Shown here one piece after another: positions 7,656 through 16,557 of a stretch of 27,710 nucleotides of DNA (positions within the stretch are counted from its first letter, which is position 1; each line of letters starts with the position of its first letter). A program made the position numbers and the translations under genes. The DNA lies in contig JAEXVC010000139.1 of the NCBI GenBank assembly GCA_023406715.1, forward strand, positions 1-27,710. Direction: 5' to 3'. This DNA is from Bacteroidota bacterium. Lineage in GTDB: Bacteria > Bacteroidota > Bacteroidia > Bacteroidales > Tenuifilaceae. The notes under the pieces were generated by a model. That model ran no database searches, was not told where the DNA came from, and saw only the letters and a list, made by a program, of their open reading frames with translations.

Positions 7656-9665
7656 ATGAGGTTTAAAGTTCTGCTCTTTTCCCTTCTTGTCTTCGTTACA
7701 ATAAATAATACCGAAGCTCAAGATTATTTCACTGCACACAAAGGAATTATCAATATTGGAAGTTCCTCCATTCTGGATAACGATAAGATTAAAATTCAGG
7801 GCGATTGCGAATTTTATTGGAATCAACTTCTGGAACCAAAGAATTTCAGGGATTCATCGCTTAAGCCTAATCCACAGTATGTAAAAATCCCTAAATCGTG
7901 GACAACATATAAAGTTGATGGCAAGAAATTACCCAACAAGGGCTATGCTACTTACCGATTTGTAATAAACAAGAAAGCGGACCTTGAGCAAACCATTTAC
8001 GGACTTAAGCTATCGACAGTTTTCTCGAGTTACAAGCTTTGGATAAATGGCAATTTAGTTGCAGAGGTGGGCAAAGTTGGAAAAACGAAAGAGACTTCTG
8101 AAGCCGCCTTTAAATTCCAAGATGTACCTATTGTAATTAATCCTTCGGCAAATGATAGCGAAAACTTTGAGGTAATTATTCAAGTATCAAACTTTAAGCA
8201 TCAACGCGGCGGACTTCACTTCCCTGTTTACTTTGGTAAATACGAAAATCTTATTGCCGATACACGCTGGATGGATATCCTTAATCTAATTATAGTAGGT
8301 ATAATTTTTTTGATAGGCATCAACCATTTAAGCCTGTATTTACTAAGAAGGGAAGACAAATCGAACTTATATTTCAGTATTGTTTGCCTTGTAATGATTC
8401 TTCGCAATATTTCTACTGGCGATAGAATTATAACCTACGTGCTGCCAAACCTAAACTGGGAACTTCTATTTAAACTCGACAACCTCTCAGGTTTTGCTAC
8501 AATTCCACTATTTGCACTATTCATATACGATTTATTTGAGAAAGATTTCCCAAAAAAATTAATGCGCGCCTATTTATACATAGGTATAGCCGTTTCCGCT
8601 CTAGTAATATTCACAAATGCAAACTTTTACGGTAAATTCCGAACCATATTTGAACTATATGTACTTGTTGGAGGCCTTTACTTGACATTTGGAATATTGC
8701 TCCGCGCAACATTAAGAAAAAGACCCTATGCGGTTTTCACTTTTATTGGGATGTTTATACTTTATTCCACCGCTATAAACGATGTGTTAAGCAGTATGGG
8801 GTTAATCCAAACCACCTATTTGGCTCCATATGGCCTAGTTACTTTTATGCTTCTTCAGTCCATTACAATCAATATTAAGTCAGCAAGAGCAATCAATAGC
8901 AATGAAGTTCTAAGTCTGCAACTCCAGCAGGAGAAAGAGAATTTAGAGCATAGAATTGAAGAACGTACCAGTGAACTCCAAACTGAACATGATAAATTGA
9001 TAAGACACCAGGAGAAAGAAAAACTCCAAAGTTGGATTAACAATGGGGTAACATCTATGAATGAGGTAATTGTTGCCAATAAGGATAACTACCAGAAACT
9101 CTGCAAAAATGTATTGACCTCGTTAATAAAATACATCGAAGCAAAAGCTGGTGCATTCTACGTTATTGACGATGAAAATCAAACAAACCTTACTCTTATT
9201 GCCGACTATGGCTTGAGCAAGGAAATTAAGTCGAAAAACGCTACAATTCTTCCTAACAGCGGACTTGTTGGGGCATCGTACACCCTGAACCAAGTTCAAC
9301 TAATTGATAATATTCCCGACGATTACCTTTCAATAAATTCTGGACTAGGAAGCGCCTCTCCTAAGTCAATTCTAATTGTCCCATTAACCTATGACAATAC
9401 AGTTCTAGGAGTAATTGAGTTGGCCAGTTTTAAGCATATAACTCCTACCGAAGTTGAATTTGTAGAAAAGGTTGCAGGTATTGTTGCAAACAACATCAAT
9501 ACTGTAAAAATGAACGAACAGAATATAAGACTGATTCAGCAGTTCAAGGAAAAGTCAAAACAGATGGAGGAAAATGAAGAGCGCATGCGCCAAAACCTTG
9601 AAGAATTAGAGATTATAAGAGAGCAGTATGAAATGTTAAAAAGCGAATCGGTACAAAGCAATTGA
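7656..9665 (+). CDS. 7TM-DISM sensor-like membrane protein with GAF domain, no output domain
   Basis: The 669-residue product has a signal peptide (1-21, ending NTEAQ), then an extracellular jelly-roll-like domain (about 25-195, including YKLWINGNLVAEVGKVGK). Seven membrane segments follow at about 208-230, 238-256, 277-294, 304-321, 332-352, 358-378 and 386-407, a layout typical of the 7TM-DISM receptors common in Bacteroidota. A coiled coil (412-460, with the linker motif IEERTSEL) leads into a GAF domain (about 475-617). The protein ends in a second coiled coil (620-665). Homologous architectures usually continue into histidine kinase, PP2C/SpoIIE or adenylate cyclase domains; none is present and the stop is not an obvious truncation. 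It is convergent with two SiaC-family genes, suggesting but not proving a shared pathway. Confidence 0.9.
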   Translation: MRFKVLLFSLLVFVTINNTEAQDYFTAHKGIINIGSSSILDNDKIKIQGDCEFYWNQLLEPKNFRDSSLKPNPQYVKIPKSWTTYKVDGKKLPNKGYATYRFVINKKADLEQTIYGLKLSTVFSSYKLWINGNLVAEVGKVGKTKETSEAAFKFQDVPIVINPSANDSENFEVIIQVSNFKHQRGGLHFPVYFGKYENLIADTRWMDILNLIIVGIIFLIGINHLSLYLLRREDKSNLYFSIVCLVMILRNISTGDRIITYVLPNLNWELLFKLDNLSGFATIPLFALFIYDLFEKDFPKKLMRAYLYIGIAVSALVIFTNANFYGKFRTIFELYVLVGGLYLTFGILLRATLRKRPYAVFTFIGMFILYSTAINDVLSSMGLIQTTYLAPYGLVTFMLLQSITINIKSARAINSNEVLSLQLQQEKENLEHRIEERTSELQTEHDKLIRHQEKEKLQSWINNGVTSMNEVIVANKDNYQKLCKNVLTSLIKYIEAKAGAFYVIDDENQTNLTLIADYGLSKEIKSKNATILPNSGLVGASYTLNQVQLIDNIPDDYLSINSGLGSASPKSILIVPLTYDNTVLGVIELASFKHITPTEVEFVEKVAGIVANNINTVKMNEQNIRLIQQFKEKSKQMEENEERMRQNLEELEIIREQYEMLKSESVQSN

Positions 9666-9671
9666 TAGAAA

Positions 9672-9693
9672 AAAAGCACCGATTGGTGCTTTT
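9672..9693. terminator. Bidirectional intrinsic terminator
   Basis: AAAAGCACC and GGTGCTTTT form a perfect 9-bp stem around the loop GATT. A T-rich tract follows on the plus strand and an A-rich tract precedes it, so it can serve both the 7TM-DISM gene and the convergent SiaC-family gene. Confidence 0.85.
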
Positions 9694-9713
9694 CTTTTTT
9701 ATGGTATAATCGC

Positions 9714-10103
9714 CTAATTCTGCTTAAGTTCAATAAGGTTAAAGTCTACCTTATTTATTAGCGCCTTATAGTCGTTCCCAGCAAAGTAAATATCTTCGTC
9801 ATCCTCCTCGAAATACCAGTTGATGGTAACCTTTGTTCCGGTATCAATAGCCATTTTTTCAAGTTTCTTCATAATATCAAAGATTCTCTTAGATGAGCTG
9901 GTGTTGAAGTACTCAAACTTCATATGAACCAGCGTTTGAGGCAATGGATTTTGAGCGTACTCATCAATCCAACGAAGTATTGGCTGGTAAAAGTCAATCA
10001 CATTTTCTGGAATGGACCGACCCTCCATTTTAATTACCCCTGTAGTATGGTCAAAATTGACAAACGGGGTCGTTGCAGTTTCTTTGAGCTCGTATTTTAC
10101 CAT
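9714..10103 (-). CDS. SiaC-family (DUF1987) regulatory phosphoprotein, Thr-type
   Basis: In Pseudomonas aeruginosa SiaC is phosphorylated by SiaB, dephosphorylated by SiaA, and in its unphosphorylated form activates the diguanylate cyclase SiaD. This 129-residue protein has the family pattern: TPFVNFDHTTGVIKMEGRSI, ENVIDFYQPILRWIDEY, then EYFNTSSSKRIFDI and finally INWYFEEDDEDI. The ATG at 10103 is preferred to the TTG at 10112, and with it the Thr of NTSSSK becomes residue 68, the same number I recall for the SiaC phospho-acceptor. It follows another SiaC-family gene by 39 nt on the same strand and ends at the bidirectional terminator. Its partner protein is not identifiable here. Confidence 0.9.
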   Translation of the reverse strand: MVKYELKETATTPFVNFDHTTGVIKMEGRSIPENVIDFYQPILRWIDEYAQNPLPQTLVHMKFEYFNTSSSKRIFDIMKKLEKMAIDTGTKVTINWYFEEDDEDIYFAGNDYKALINKVDFNLIELKQN

Positions 10104-10142
10104 TAAAGCCAATTTTAAACAAATATGCGAAAAAAAAATGTA

Positions 10143-10652
10143 TTACGAAAATTCTTGTAATATTTGGTAATCCTCTCCATGTCCGTTCCGAACAATTGCA
10201 TCCCAGTATCGTGCTGTTATAATAGCCTCATTGCCACTCTTCTTGTTCTTTATCTTGATTCTTTTAGCCCTCTCCTTCTCCATTTCAATTTCTGAAAAAA
10301 CGAATGGAAGTTTTAACATTGACTCAAAATCTTTGCCAAGTTGAAATACAGACTCGTCATCCTCTTCGTATCTCCAATTTACAGTAACCAGGGTAGTTTT
10401 TCTATGAGAATCCTCCAACTTTCGCAACAACTCATTTATATACTTATTAGAACTACTGTTGGAGTACTCCAAATAAATATTCACCTCGGTTTCCGATGCT
10501 GGTTTGCGAGTATAGTTTTCAACCCATTCGAGCAGTGGTTGCCAAAATGAAAAGGGATCCTCTGTAATTGAGCGTCCCTCAATTTCCAAAATACCATCCT
10601 CTGTAAAGTTTATATAAGGGCAATCGCTTGTTTTGTCTATAAGAATACCCAT
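10143..10652 (-). CDS. SiaC-family (DUF1987) protein with C-terminal extension, Ser-type
   Basis: This 169-residue protein has the SiaC/DUF1987 core: PYINFTEDGILEIEGRSI, PFSFWQPLLEWVENY, LEYSNSSSNKYINEL and VNWRYEEDDESV. Ser66 replaces the Thr thought to be the phospho-acceptor in SiaC. About 40 residues follow the normal family end: a basic ERAKRIKIKNKK stretch and then a short mixed region with ITARYWDAIV. This tail is absent from the other three paralogs in the window. The ATG at 10652 is chosen over a TTG one codon earlier. It is the first of two co-directional SiaC-type genes. The GRS motif groups it with its downstream neighbour more than with the plus-strand pair. Confidence 0.87.
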   Translation of the reverse strand: MGILIDKTSDCPYINFTEDGILEIEGRSITEDPFSFWQPLLEWVENYTRKPASETEVNIYLEYSNSSSNKYINELLRKLEDSHRKTTLVTVNWRYEEDDESVFQLGKDFESMLKLPFVFSEIEMEKERAKRIKIKNKKSGNEAIITARYWDAIVRNGHGEDYQILQEFS

Positions 10653-10704
10653 CAACTAAATTGTTTATTAGTGGCTTAAAGATATACTATCAGTCCTTAA
10701 TAAT

Positions 10705-10747
10705 CAAAAATACTGATATTTTTTTATCAATTTACGTTTTATTGATA
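10705..10747 (-). promoter_or_regulatory. Candidate control region of the minus-strand SiaC pair
   Basis: TATTTTTG on the minus strand (10712 down to 10705) matches the -7 consensus, about 50 nt before the ATG. Just upstream, TATCAAT (10725-10731) and ATTGATA (10741-10747) form a 7-bp inverted repeat with a 9-nt spacer, which could be an operator. The nearest TTG is too close (15 nt) for a normal -33 element. Confidence 0.35.
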
Positions 10748-10763
10748 CGAATTGAAACTTTTT

Positions 10764-12215
10764 TTATTCAAAGGGAGCCTCTTTGGTAAAAAAAGAAGCC
10801 AACTCTTTAAACCTAATCAACTTAAAAACAAGCGAAAAAAGAATTATCAATAAAAATGCTATAACCAATGATACTAAAGGATTAACCTTAGCATTATATA
10901 ACAACAAAGTTGCAATAATAGAAGTCACAATAAACACAAAAGACCTATACCAATAGGACTTATCTATTTTAAACTCATATCTCTGAAACGCAAGCATTAA
11001 TGTAAAAATTGCAACAAATAGGCTAGTTATAAGATTCCCGTATGCTGCTCCAACAATACCAAATCGACCAATCAACATATACTGCGCGAAAATGCTTATG
11101 ACAACTGCCACTGCCGATACATAGTTAAGTTTGAGCAAATCGCCTTGAGCAGTTAAAAGAGTGCCAAAAATGTATCCTATAGCCATGAACACAAATGATC
11201 CCATTAAAATTCCCAAAACTTGAGACGATTGCACGGTATGCTCAACATAGAGCAACTCCATAATATGATTGCGAAAAACAAATGTTGGTATAGCAAATGA
11301 AACAACAGGAACCAAAAGCAAAATGGAGGAAAAACCCACAAACGGAGACAGATTATTGTTATTCTTAATCATTTTGGAAAATATCGGCAGCAAAAGGCTA
11401 GCAAATAAAAATGGAAACATATTTGCTGCATCGAGCAGTCGGAAAGCTTGAGCATAAACTCCTGCGGCAATATCGCCGTTAGGTATGAGCCTTTCAATCA
11501 ATACCGAATCGACCCTACTGTAAATAGTCATCAGTAAAATAAGTAAGGCATAGGGAAAACTACTTTTTAGCATTGACAACGAAAACAGAAAATCTAACTT
11601 TAATATAACTTTCCCTGAATTCTTCAGCACAAAAATAAACGCAATAACAGCGGTTAATACGTAGGATAATGTTTGCGATAAAACAAAAGTACCTATATTG
11701 AATTTAATCGGAAGCCATTTTGTCCAAAGCATCATTCCGCAAATAATTATCATCAAGGTCTTATCCAAAACCGACAACAAACTGTCAAGTTTAAATAATT
11801 GAAGACCACTGAGGTTAGAACGCAGATAGAGAATAAACGATGACAGCACCTGATTGGCAACAAGCACTAGCAGTAAAACGATTTCATGATTAGCATAACC
11901 TAAGGTAAAGGCGAAAAGCAGCGTAAATAATCCGTAAAAAATAGCAAGAACAACTTTAATCCCTACAATATTAGAAAGGTACTTCCCTAAAAGTTGAGGG
12001 TGACGACTAATCTCCCTGTTATTAAAATTGGTTAGGCCAAAATCTAAAAGAATACTAAAAAGCAACGAAAGGTTGAAAAGGGTGTAAAAAATGCCATACT
12101 CTCCTGCCCCGAGAGTATTCTGCACAGTCCTATCAATGCCAAATATCCAGAATGGCTTAATAAGAATGTTTACAAAAACAAGTAGCAGTAGATTTGTTGT
12201 AAAAATTCTTTTCAC
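10764..12215 (-). CDS. Oligosaccharide flippase / polysaccharide biosynthesis membrane protein (Wzx/MVF type)
   Basis: The 483-residue product is almost entirely hydrophobic, with about 12-14 membrane segments and short charged loops, as in the Wzx/RfbX branch of the MOP flippase superfamily, which moves undecaprenyl-linked sugars across the inner membrane. Family-like segments include an N-terminal PFWIFGIDRTVQNTLGAGEYG (as in FGLFLARVLGPEEFG-type starts), SFPYALLILLMTIYSRVDSVLIE and the GAAYGNLI motif near the C-terminus. The start is GTG at 12215, the earliest possible because TGA directly precedes it in frame; AAAGAGAG lies a few bases upstream as a likely ribosome site. It is divergent from a GT4 glycosyltransferase, fitting a glycan-export pair. 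The substrate is unknown. Confidence 0.9.
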   Translation of the reverse strand: MKRIFTTNLLLLVFVNILIKPFWIFGIDRTVQNTLGAGEYGIFYTLFNLSLLFSILLDFGLTNFNNREISRHPQLLGKYLSNIVGIKVVLAIFYGLFTLLFAFTLGYANHEIVLLLVLVANQVLSSFILYLRSNLSGLQLFKLDSLLSVLDKTLMIIICGMMLWTKWLPIKFNIGTFVLSQTLSYVLTAVIAFIFVLKNSGKVILKLDFLFSLSMLKSSFPYALLILLMTIYSRVDSVLIERLIPNGDIAAGVYAQAFRLLDAANMFPFLFASLLLPIFSKMIKNNNNLSPFVGFSSILLLVPVVSFAIPTFVFRNHIMELLYVEHTVQSSQVLGILMGSFVFMAIGYIFGTLLTAQGDLLKLNYVSAVAVVISIFAQYMLIGRFGIVGAAYGNLITSLFVAIFTLMLAFQRYEFKIDKSYWYRSFVFIVTSIIATLLLYNAKVNPLVSLVIAFLLIILFSLVFKLIRFKELASFFTKEAPFE

Positions 12216-12250
12216 TCAACGCTCTCTTTAATGTAGATTAAACGAACCTT

Positions 12251-12258
12251 CAAAGTTA
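12251..12258 (-). promoter_or_regulatory. Possible -7 element for the flippase gene
   Basis: TAACTTTG on the minus strand (12258 down to 12251) fits TAnnTTTG exactly, 35 nt before the GTG start. No TTG is found at the proper -33 distance. The rest of 12216-12409 holds only short palindromes such as CCAATATTGG (12308-12317). Confidence 0.4.
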
Positions 12259-12409
12259 ATATTTTATTTATTCCAATTAAGTTGAGAAAATCTAATACTT
12301 TAGGTTCCCAATATTGGTTTATAAAATCTAAAGGCTACCCCCCTATCACAAACTTTTTTCTTGCAAATTGACCGAAAAATGATGTAATTAGCGCAAATTT
12401 CCACTATAA

Positions 12410-13534
12410 ATGAGAATTGCGGTTAATACGCGTTTGTTACTCAAAGGCAAACTGGAAGGAATTGGTTGGTTTACATACGAGAATTTCGAGAGAATAACCA
12501 AGCAACATCCTGAGCACCAGTTTTTTTTTCTATTCGACCGCTCTTATAGTGAAGACTTTATATTTGCCAGCAATGTAACGCCTGTTATCCTGAAACCTCA
12601 ATCTCGTCATCCAATTTTATGGTATATCTGGTTCGAGTGGGCAGTTAAAAAATTCTTGAAAAAGCACAACATAGACATTTTTGTTTCACCCGATGGATAT
12701 CTTTCATTAAAAACCAATATTCCACAATTGGCTGTAATTCATGATATAAACTTCCATCACACGCCAAAAGGATTACCTGTAACAACATCTTGGTATCTCA
12801 ACAGATATTTTCCAAAATTTGCCCATAAAGCAAAAAGGATAGTAACTGTAAGTCAGTTCTCAAAAAATGATATTGTTGATTGCTATGAAATTGACAAGAA
12901 CAAGATAGACGTTGTTTACAATGGGGCAAACAATGCGTTTTCGCCACTCTCGGCGGAGGATGTGCAAAAAGTGAGGGAAAAAATAGCAGAGGGAATGCCC
13001 TATTTTGTTTTTGTTGGAGCATTTAACCCTCGAAAAAATTTGGATGGACTTATTAATGCCTACACTATATTTAGATCAAAGGTAAACTCGAGCATAAAAC
13101 TGGTTTTGGTTGGAGAACCAATGTTTAAAACCAAGGCAATTAAAGATGCATATAACAATTGCCCTTTTAAAAATGATATAATTTTTACAGGTCGACAAGA
13201 AGTTAACGAATTAAGAAATATTATTGGGGCATCGTTTGCAATGATTTACCCTTCACTCTTCGAAGGCTTTGGGATTCCTGTGCTCGAGGCAATTAAATGC
13301 GAGGTTCCGCTTGCCGTTTCAAACACAACAGCTATACCCGAAGTGGCTGGAGATGCTGCTATTTACTTTGACCCTAGCAATACGGAATCTATTGCCAACT
13401 CAATGGTTGAGTTGTTTAATAATGAGCCACTAAGGAATAAATTGGTTGAAAGTGCAAAAAGCCAAAGCCAAAAATTTAACTGGGATTTCAGCGCGGCAAA
13501 ACTATACGAAAGCATTTTAAAATGTATTGAGTAA
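12410..13534 (+). CDS. Glycosyltransferase family 4 (GT-B fold)
   Basis: This is a retaining, NDP-sugar-dependent GT-B enzyme of 374 residues. The N-terminal half begins MRIAVNTRLLLKGKLEGIGWFT, where a Gly-rich loop contacts the acceptor, and includes LAVIHDINFHH and IVTVSQFSKNDI. The C-terminal nucleotide-binding half contains FVFVGAFNPRKNLDGLI, KLVLVGEP and YPSLFEGFGIPVLEA with the EX7E pair Glu285/Glu293. There is no signal peptide, so it acts at the cytoplasmic face. It is divergent from the flippase and followed after 8 nt by rnhB. The sugar and acceptor cannot be told from sequence; a lipopolysaccharide or capsule role is likely because of the flippase. Confidence 0.93.
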   Translation: MRIAVNTRLLLKGKLEGIGWFTYENFERITKQHPEHQFFFLFDRSYSEDFIFASNVTPVILKPQSRHPILWYIWFEWAVKKFLKKHNIDIFVSPDGYLSLKTNIPQLAVIHDINFHHTPKGLPVTTSWYLNRYFPKFAHKAKRIVTVSQFSKNDIVDCYEIDKNKIDVVYNGANNAFSPLSAEDVQKVREKIAEGMPYFVFVGAFNPRKNLDGLINAYTIFRSKVNSSIKLVLVGEPMFKTKAIKDAYNNCPFKNDIIFTGRQEVNELRNIIGASFAMIYPSLFEGFGIPVLEAIKCEVPLAVSNTTAIPEVAGDAAIYFDPSNTESIANSMVELFNNEPLRNKLVESAKSQSQKFNWDFSAAKLYESILKCIE

Positions 13535-13542
13535 GCGTTTAC

Positions 13543-14160
13543 ATGAAACTCTACCACACTATAGGAGTTATTGAAGCGGGATGCGACGAGGCAGGAAGAG
13601 GTTGCCTTGCTGGACCTGTTTTTGCCGCTGCAGTTATACTCCCGGCCAATTTCGAGAACAATTTAATTAACGATTCCAAACAAATCTCAGAAAAACGAAG
13701 GCTTGAAGTACGAGAAATAATTCAGAAATCGGCAATGGACTGGGCTGTGGCAAGCGTAACAAACGAAGAGATTGATAAAATAAATATTCTCAACGCATCA
13801 ATACTTGCAATGCAAAAGGCTGTTGACGGTTTAAAAAGAGTTAGCCCTGAGTTCTTGCTGATTGATGGTAATCGTTTCAAAAAACACAACGGAATACCGC
13901 ACCTCTGCGTAATTCATGGCGATGCAATCTATCAATCTATAGCAGCAGCATCAATTCTAGCCAAAACTTACCGCGATGAGTTTATGGATAAAATCAACGC
14001 TGAATACCCTCAATATAAATGGTGTGAAAATAAAGGCTATCCCACCAAGGCTCATCGTCAGGCAATTGAAAAGTATGGTGTTACTCCTTACCATAGGCTA
14101 TCCTATAAACTTTTAAATACCGATACTCAACTAAAATTACCAATTGATTTTAAACCATAA
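13543..14160 (+). CDS. rnhB: Ribonuclease HII
   Basis: RNase HII nicks at ribonucleotides in DNA and starts ribonucleotide excision repair. The 205-residue product has the family block AGCDEAGRGCLAGPV, where Asp15 and Glu16 are two of the four metal-binding acids. LLIDGN (Asp108) and HGDAIYQSIAAASILAK (Asp127) supply the other two. The NDSKQISEKRR and KGYPTKAHRQAI segments are also typical. The length is normal. The ATG lies 8 nt after the glycosyltransferase stop, so it is probably co-transcribed despite unrelated function. Nothing unusual was seen. Confidence 0.97.
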   Translation: MKLYHTIGVIEAGCDEAGRGCLAGPVFAAAVILPANFENNLINDSKQISEKRRLEVREIIQKSAMDWAVASVTNEEIDKINILNASILAMQKAVDGLKRVSPEFLLIDGNRFKKHNGIPHLCVIHGDAIYQSIAAASILAKTYRDEFMDKINAEYPQYKWCENKGYPTKAHRQAIEKYGVTPYHRLSYKLLNTDTQLKLPIDFKP

Positions 14161-14215
14161 TTGTGTTAAATTGTCGAATCAACATAAAATAATTACTTAA
14201 CCTAAATAATTAAAT

Positions 14216-16366
14216 ATGAAAAAACGTTTGCTAGTTCTAGTTGTCGGATTTTTCTTTATGTTCGGCACTGTGGCCAAAGCCGATGAGGGTATGTGGCTAT
14301 TACCTTTGCTAAAGCAGTTGAATATTGATGCAATGCAACAAAAAGGATTCAAACTTACTGCAGAGGATATTTACAACGTAAACAACTCAAGTATTAAAGA
14401 TGCCATCATTATTTTTGGAAGAGGCTGTACTGGTGAAATAGTATCGGAGCAAGGCCTAATTCTTACTAACCACCACTGTGGATATGGCGCTATTCAACAA
14501 CATAGCACACCTGAGCACGATTACCTTGCCGATGGTTTTTGGGCAAAAACAATTCAAGAAGAAATTCCAACTCCAGGGTTAACCGCTACTTTCTTAGTTA
14601 GAATTGAGGACGTAACAGAAAAAGTAAATGCAGCCCTAAACTCAGAAATGAGTGAAGGAGATAGAAACAAAGCCATTGCTGAGGTTGGTCGCAAAATTGC
14701 AAAAGAAGCTACCGATGGAACAGGCTATAGAGGCAGAGTTCAGAGTTTCTTTGGTGGAAACCAATTCTTCCTTTTAGTTTACGAGGAATTTACCGATGTT
14801 CGTATGGTAGGAGCTCCTCCTTCATCAATTGGAAAATTTGGAGCCGATACCGACAACTGGATGTGGCCTCGTCATACTGGTGACTTCTCTGTTTTCCGCG
14901 TGTATGCAAGTAAGGACAACAAACCTGCAGCGTATTCAACTGAAAATGTTCCCTATAAACCAAAGCATCATCTCCCAGTTTCTATTAAAGGTGTTAAAAA
15001 AGGTGATTTTACCATGATTATGGGCTACCCAGGTAGTACACAACGTTACATGACATCAAGTGAGGTTGATGAGAGAATGAAGATTAGCAATGCTAGCAGA
15101 ATATATGTTAGAGGAATTCGTCAGGAAATTCTTCTTAAAGATATGCAAGCCGACAAAGCTGTTAATATTAAGTATGCATCAAAATATGCAGGCTCTAGCA
15201 ACTACTGGAAGAACTCAATTGGAATGAACAAAGCCCTTAAACGTTTGAAAGTTTACGATTATAAAAAAGCAAATGAGGACGAGTTCACAAAATGGGTTAA
15301 CGCAGATCCTGAAAGGGTAAAAAAATATGGAGATGCGCTTAACCTAATTAACGAGGCTGTTACAAGCCGAAAGGAACTTCTTCATGTGTCGCAGTACATT
15401 AATGAATCGCTCTTTGGGGGAACAGAGTTAATTGGCATAGCTAGCTCAGGAACTCAACTTTCCGAACCGCTTAAATCGGGCAAAAAAGAAGATATTGACA
15501 AATTGGTGTCGATGCTTAAAACTCGATCGGTAAGTTTCTATAAAAACTACAACGCGCCTACCGACCAGAAAGTGGCTAAAGCAATGTTCAGAATTTTTGC
15601 AGAAAATGTTCCTTTGCAAAATCAACCGGACATCTTTAACACAATTAGAACTAAATACAAAGGAGATTTCGATAAATTTATTGACGAGATGTACAGCAAA
15701 TCAATTTTTGTTGACTCATCTAAACTATACGCATTCCTTGCTAAACCAACTCTTAAGGCTTTAGAAAAAGATCCTGCTTACATTGCAGCAAAATCAATAA
15801 ATGCAAAAGCCGAAGAGATTTTTGCAAAAATGGATCCACTAAATCAGAAATTACAACGCGGACAACGATTATTCATTGCTGGAGTTCTAGAGATGAACCA
15901 AGGAAAAGCAATGTATCCTGACGCTAACTTTACAATGCGCCTAACCTATGGCGAAGTGCTAGATTACATTCCAATGGATGCAGTGCACTATGATTACCTA
16001 ACCACCCTAGACGGTGTTATGGAAAAAGAAGATCCTGATAACTGGGAATTTGTAGTCCCACAAAAACTAAAAGACCTTTACAATGCCAAAGATTACGGTC
16101 GTTATGCTGAGAATGGAAAAATGCCATTGGCATTTATTTCCACCAACGACATAACAGGCGGTAACTCTGGAAGTCCCATTATGAATGCCAACGGAGAACT
16201 TATTGGATTAGCATTCGATGGTAACTGGGAAGCAATGAGCGGCGACATCGTTTTTGAGAAGAATCTTCAGAGAACTATTAACGTGGATATTCGTTACGTT
16301 CTATTTATAATTGACAAATATGCTGGTGCAACTCGTTTAATTGATGAGATGAAAATTGTGGAATAG
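14216..16366 (+). CDS. Secreted S46-family dipeptidyl peptidase (DPP7/DPP11 type)
   Basis: S46 peptidases remove dipeptides from oligopeptide N-termini in the periplasm and are a hallmark of peptide-using Bacteroidota. The 716-residue product has a signal peptide (about 1-22, cleaving near AKA-DEG), the substrate N-terminus motif DEGMWLL, the catalytic His in LTNHHCGYGAIQQHS (residues 86-87) and the nucleophile Ser651 in GGNSGSP. The residue 18 positions after the serine is Gly669 (in AFDGNWE). I recall that this position is Arg in DPP11 (acidic P1) and Gly in DPP7 (broad, hydrophobic P1), so this is probably DPP7-like. It starts 55 nt after rnhB and ends before a strong hairpin. Confidence 0.95.
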   Translation: MKKRLLVLVVGFFFMFGTVAKADEGMWLLPLLKQLNIDAMQQKGFKLTAEDIYNVNNSSIKDAIIIFGRGCTGEIVSEQGLILTNHHCGYGAIQQHSTPEHDYLADGFWAKTIQEEIPTPGLTATFLVRIEDVTEKVNAALNSEMSEGDRNKAIAEVGRKIAKEATDGTGYRGRVQSFFGGNQFFLLVYEEFTDVRMVGAPPSSIGKFGADTDNWMWPRHTGDFSVFRVYASKDNKPAAYSTENVPYKPKHHLPVSIKGVKKGDFTMIMGYPGSTQRYMTSSEVDERMKISNASRIYVRGIRQEILLKDMQADKAVNIKYASKYAGSSNYWKNSIGMNKALKRLKVYDYKKANEDEFTKWVNADPERVKKYGDALNLINEAVTSRKELLHVSQYINESLFGGTELIGIASSGTQLSEPLKSGKKEDIDKLVSMLKTRSVSFYKNYNAPTDQKVAKAMFRIFAENVPLQNQPDIFNTIRTKYKGDFDKFIDEMYSKSIFVDSSKLYAFLAKPTLKALEKDPAYIAAKSINAKAEEIFAKMDPLNQKLQRGQRLFIAGVLEMNQGKAMYPDANFTMRLTYGEVLDYIPMDAVHYDYLTTLDGVMEKEDPDNWEFVVPQKLKDLYNAKDYGRYAENGKMPLAFISTNDITGGNSGSPIMNANGELIGLAFDGNWEAMSGDIVFEKNLQRTINVDIRYVLFIIDKYAGATRLIDEMKIVE

Positions 16367-16387
16367 CAATTATCATTAAAAACATAA

Positions 16388-16411
16388 AAAGGAGAGCAAA
16401 TGCTCTCCTTT
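16388..16411 (+). terminator. Intrinsic terminator after the S46 peptidase gene
   Basis: AAAGGAGAGC and GCTCTCCTTT pair perfectly around an AAAT loop, 22 nt after the stop codon. The downstream tract (TTTCTATGTTTA) is only moderately T-rich. It isolates the peptidase gene from the SiaB/SiaC locus. Confidence 0.8.
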
Positions 16412-16557
16412 CTATGTTTACTCAAAAGGCGCTTTTGTCAACACCAATTACACTTTAGTCAAATTTGTGTTTAATTTGTTAAAATTACTCAGGTGTTTAT
16501 GCGTTCGAACTCTTTTTTTTTGTAATTTTTGCTTTAATTCCAATTTGATTTTTTAAT

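Noticed and set aside
12308..12317. Palindrome CCAATATTGG between the flippase and glycosyltransferase genes
   Set aside because: Ten bases in AT-rich sequence are easily found by chance and no promoter alignment supports an operator.
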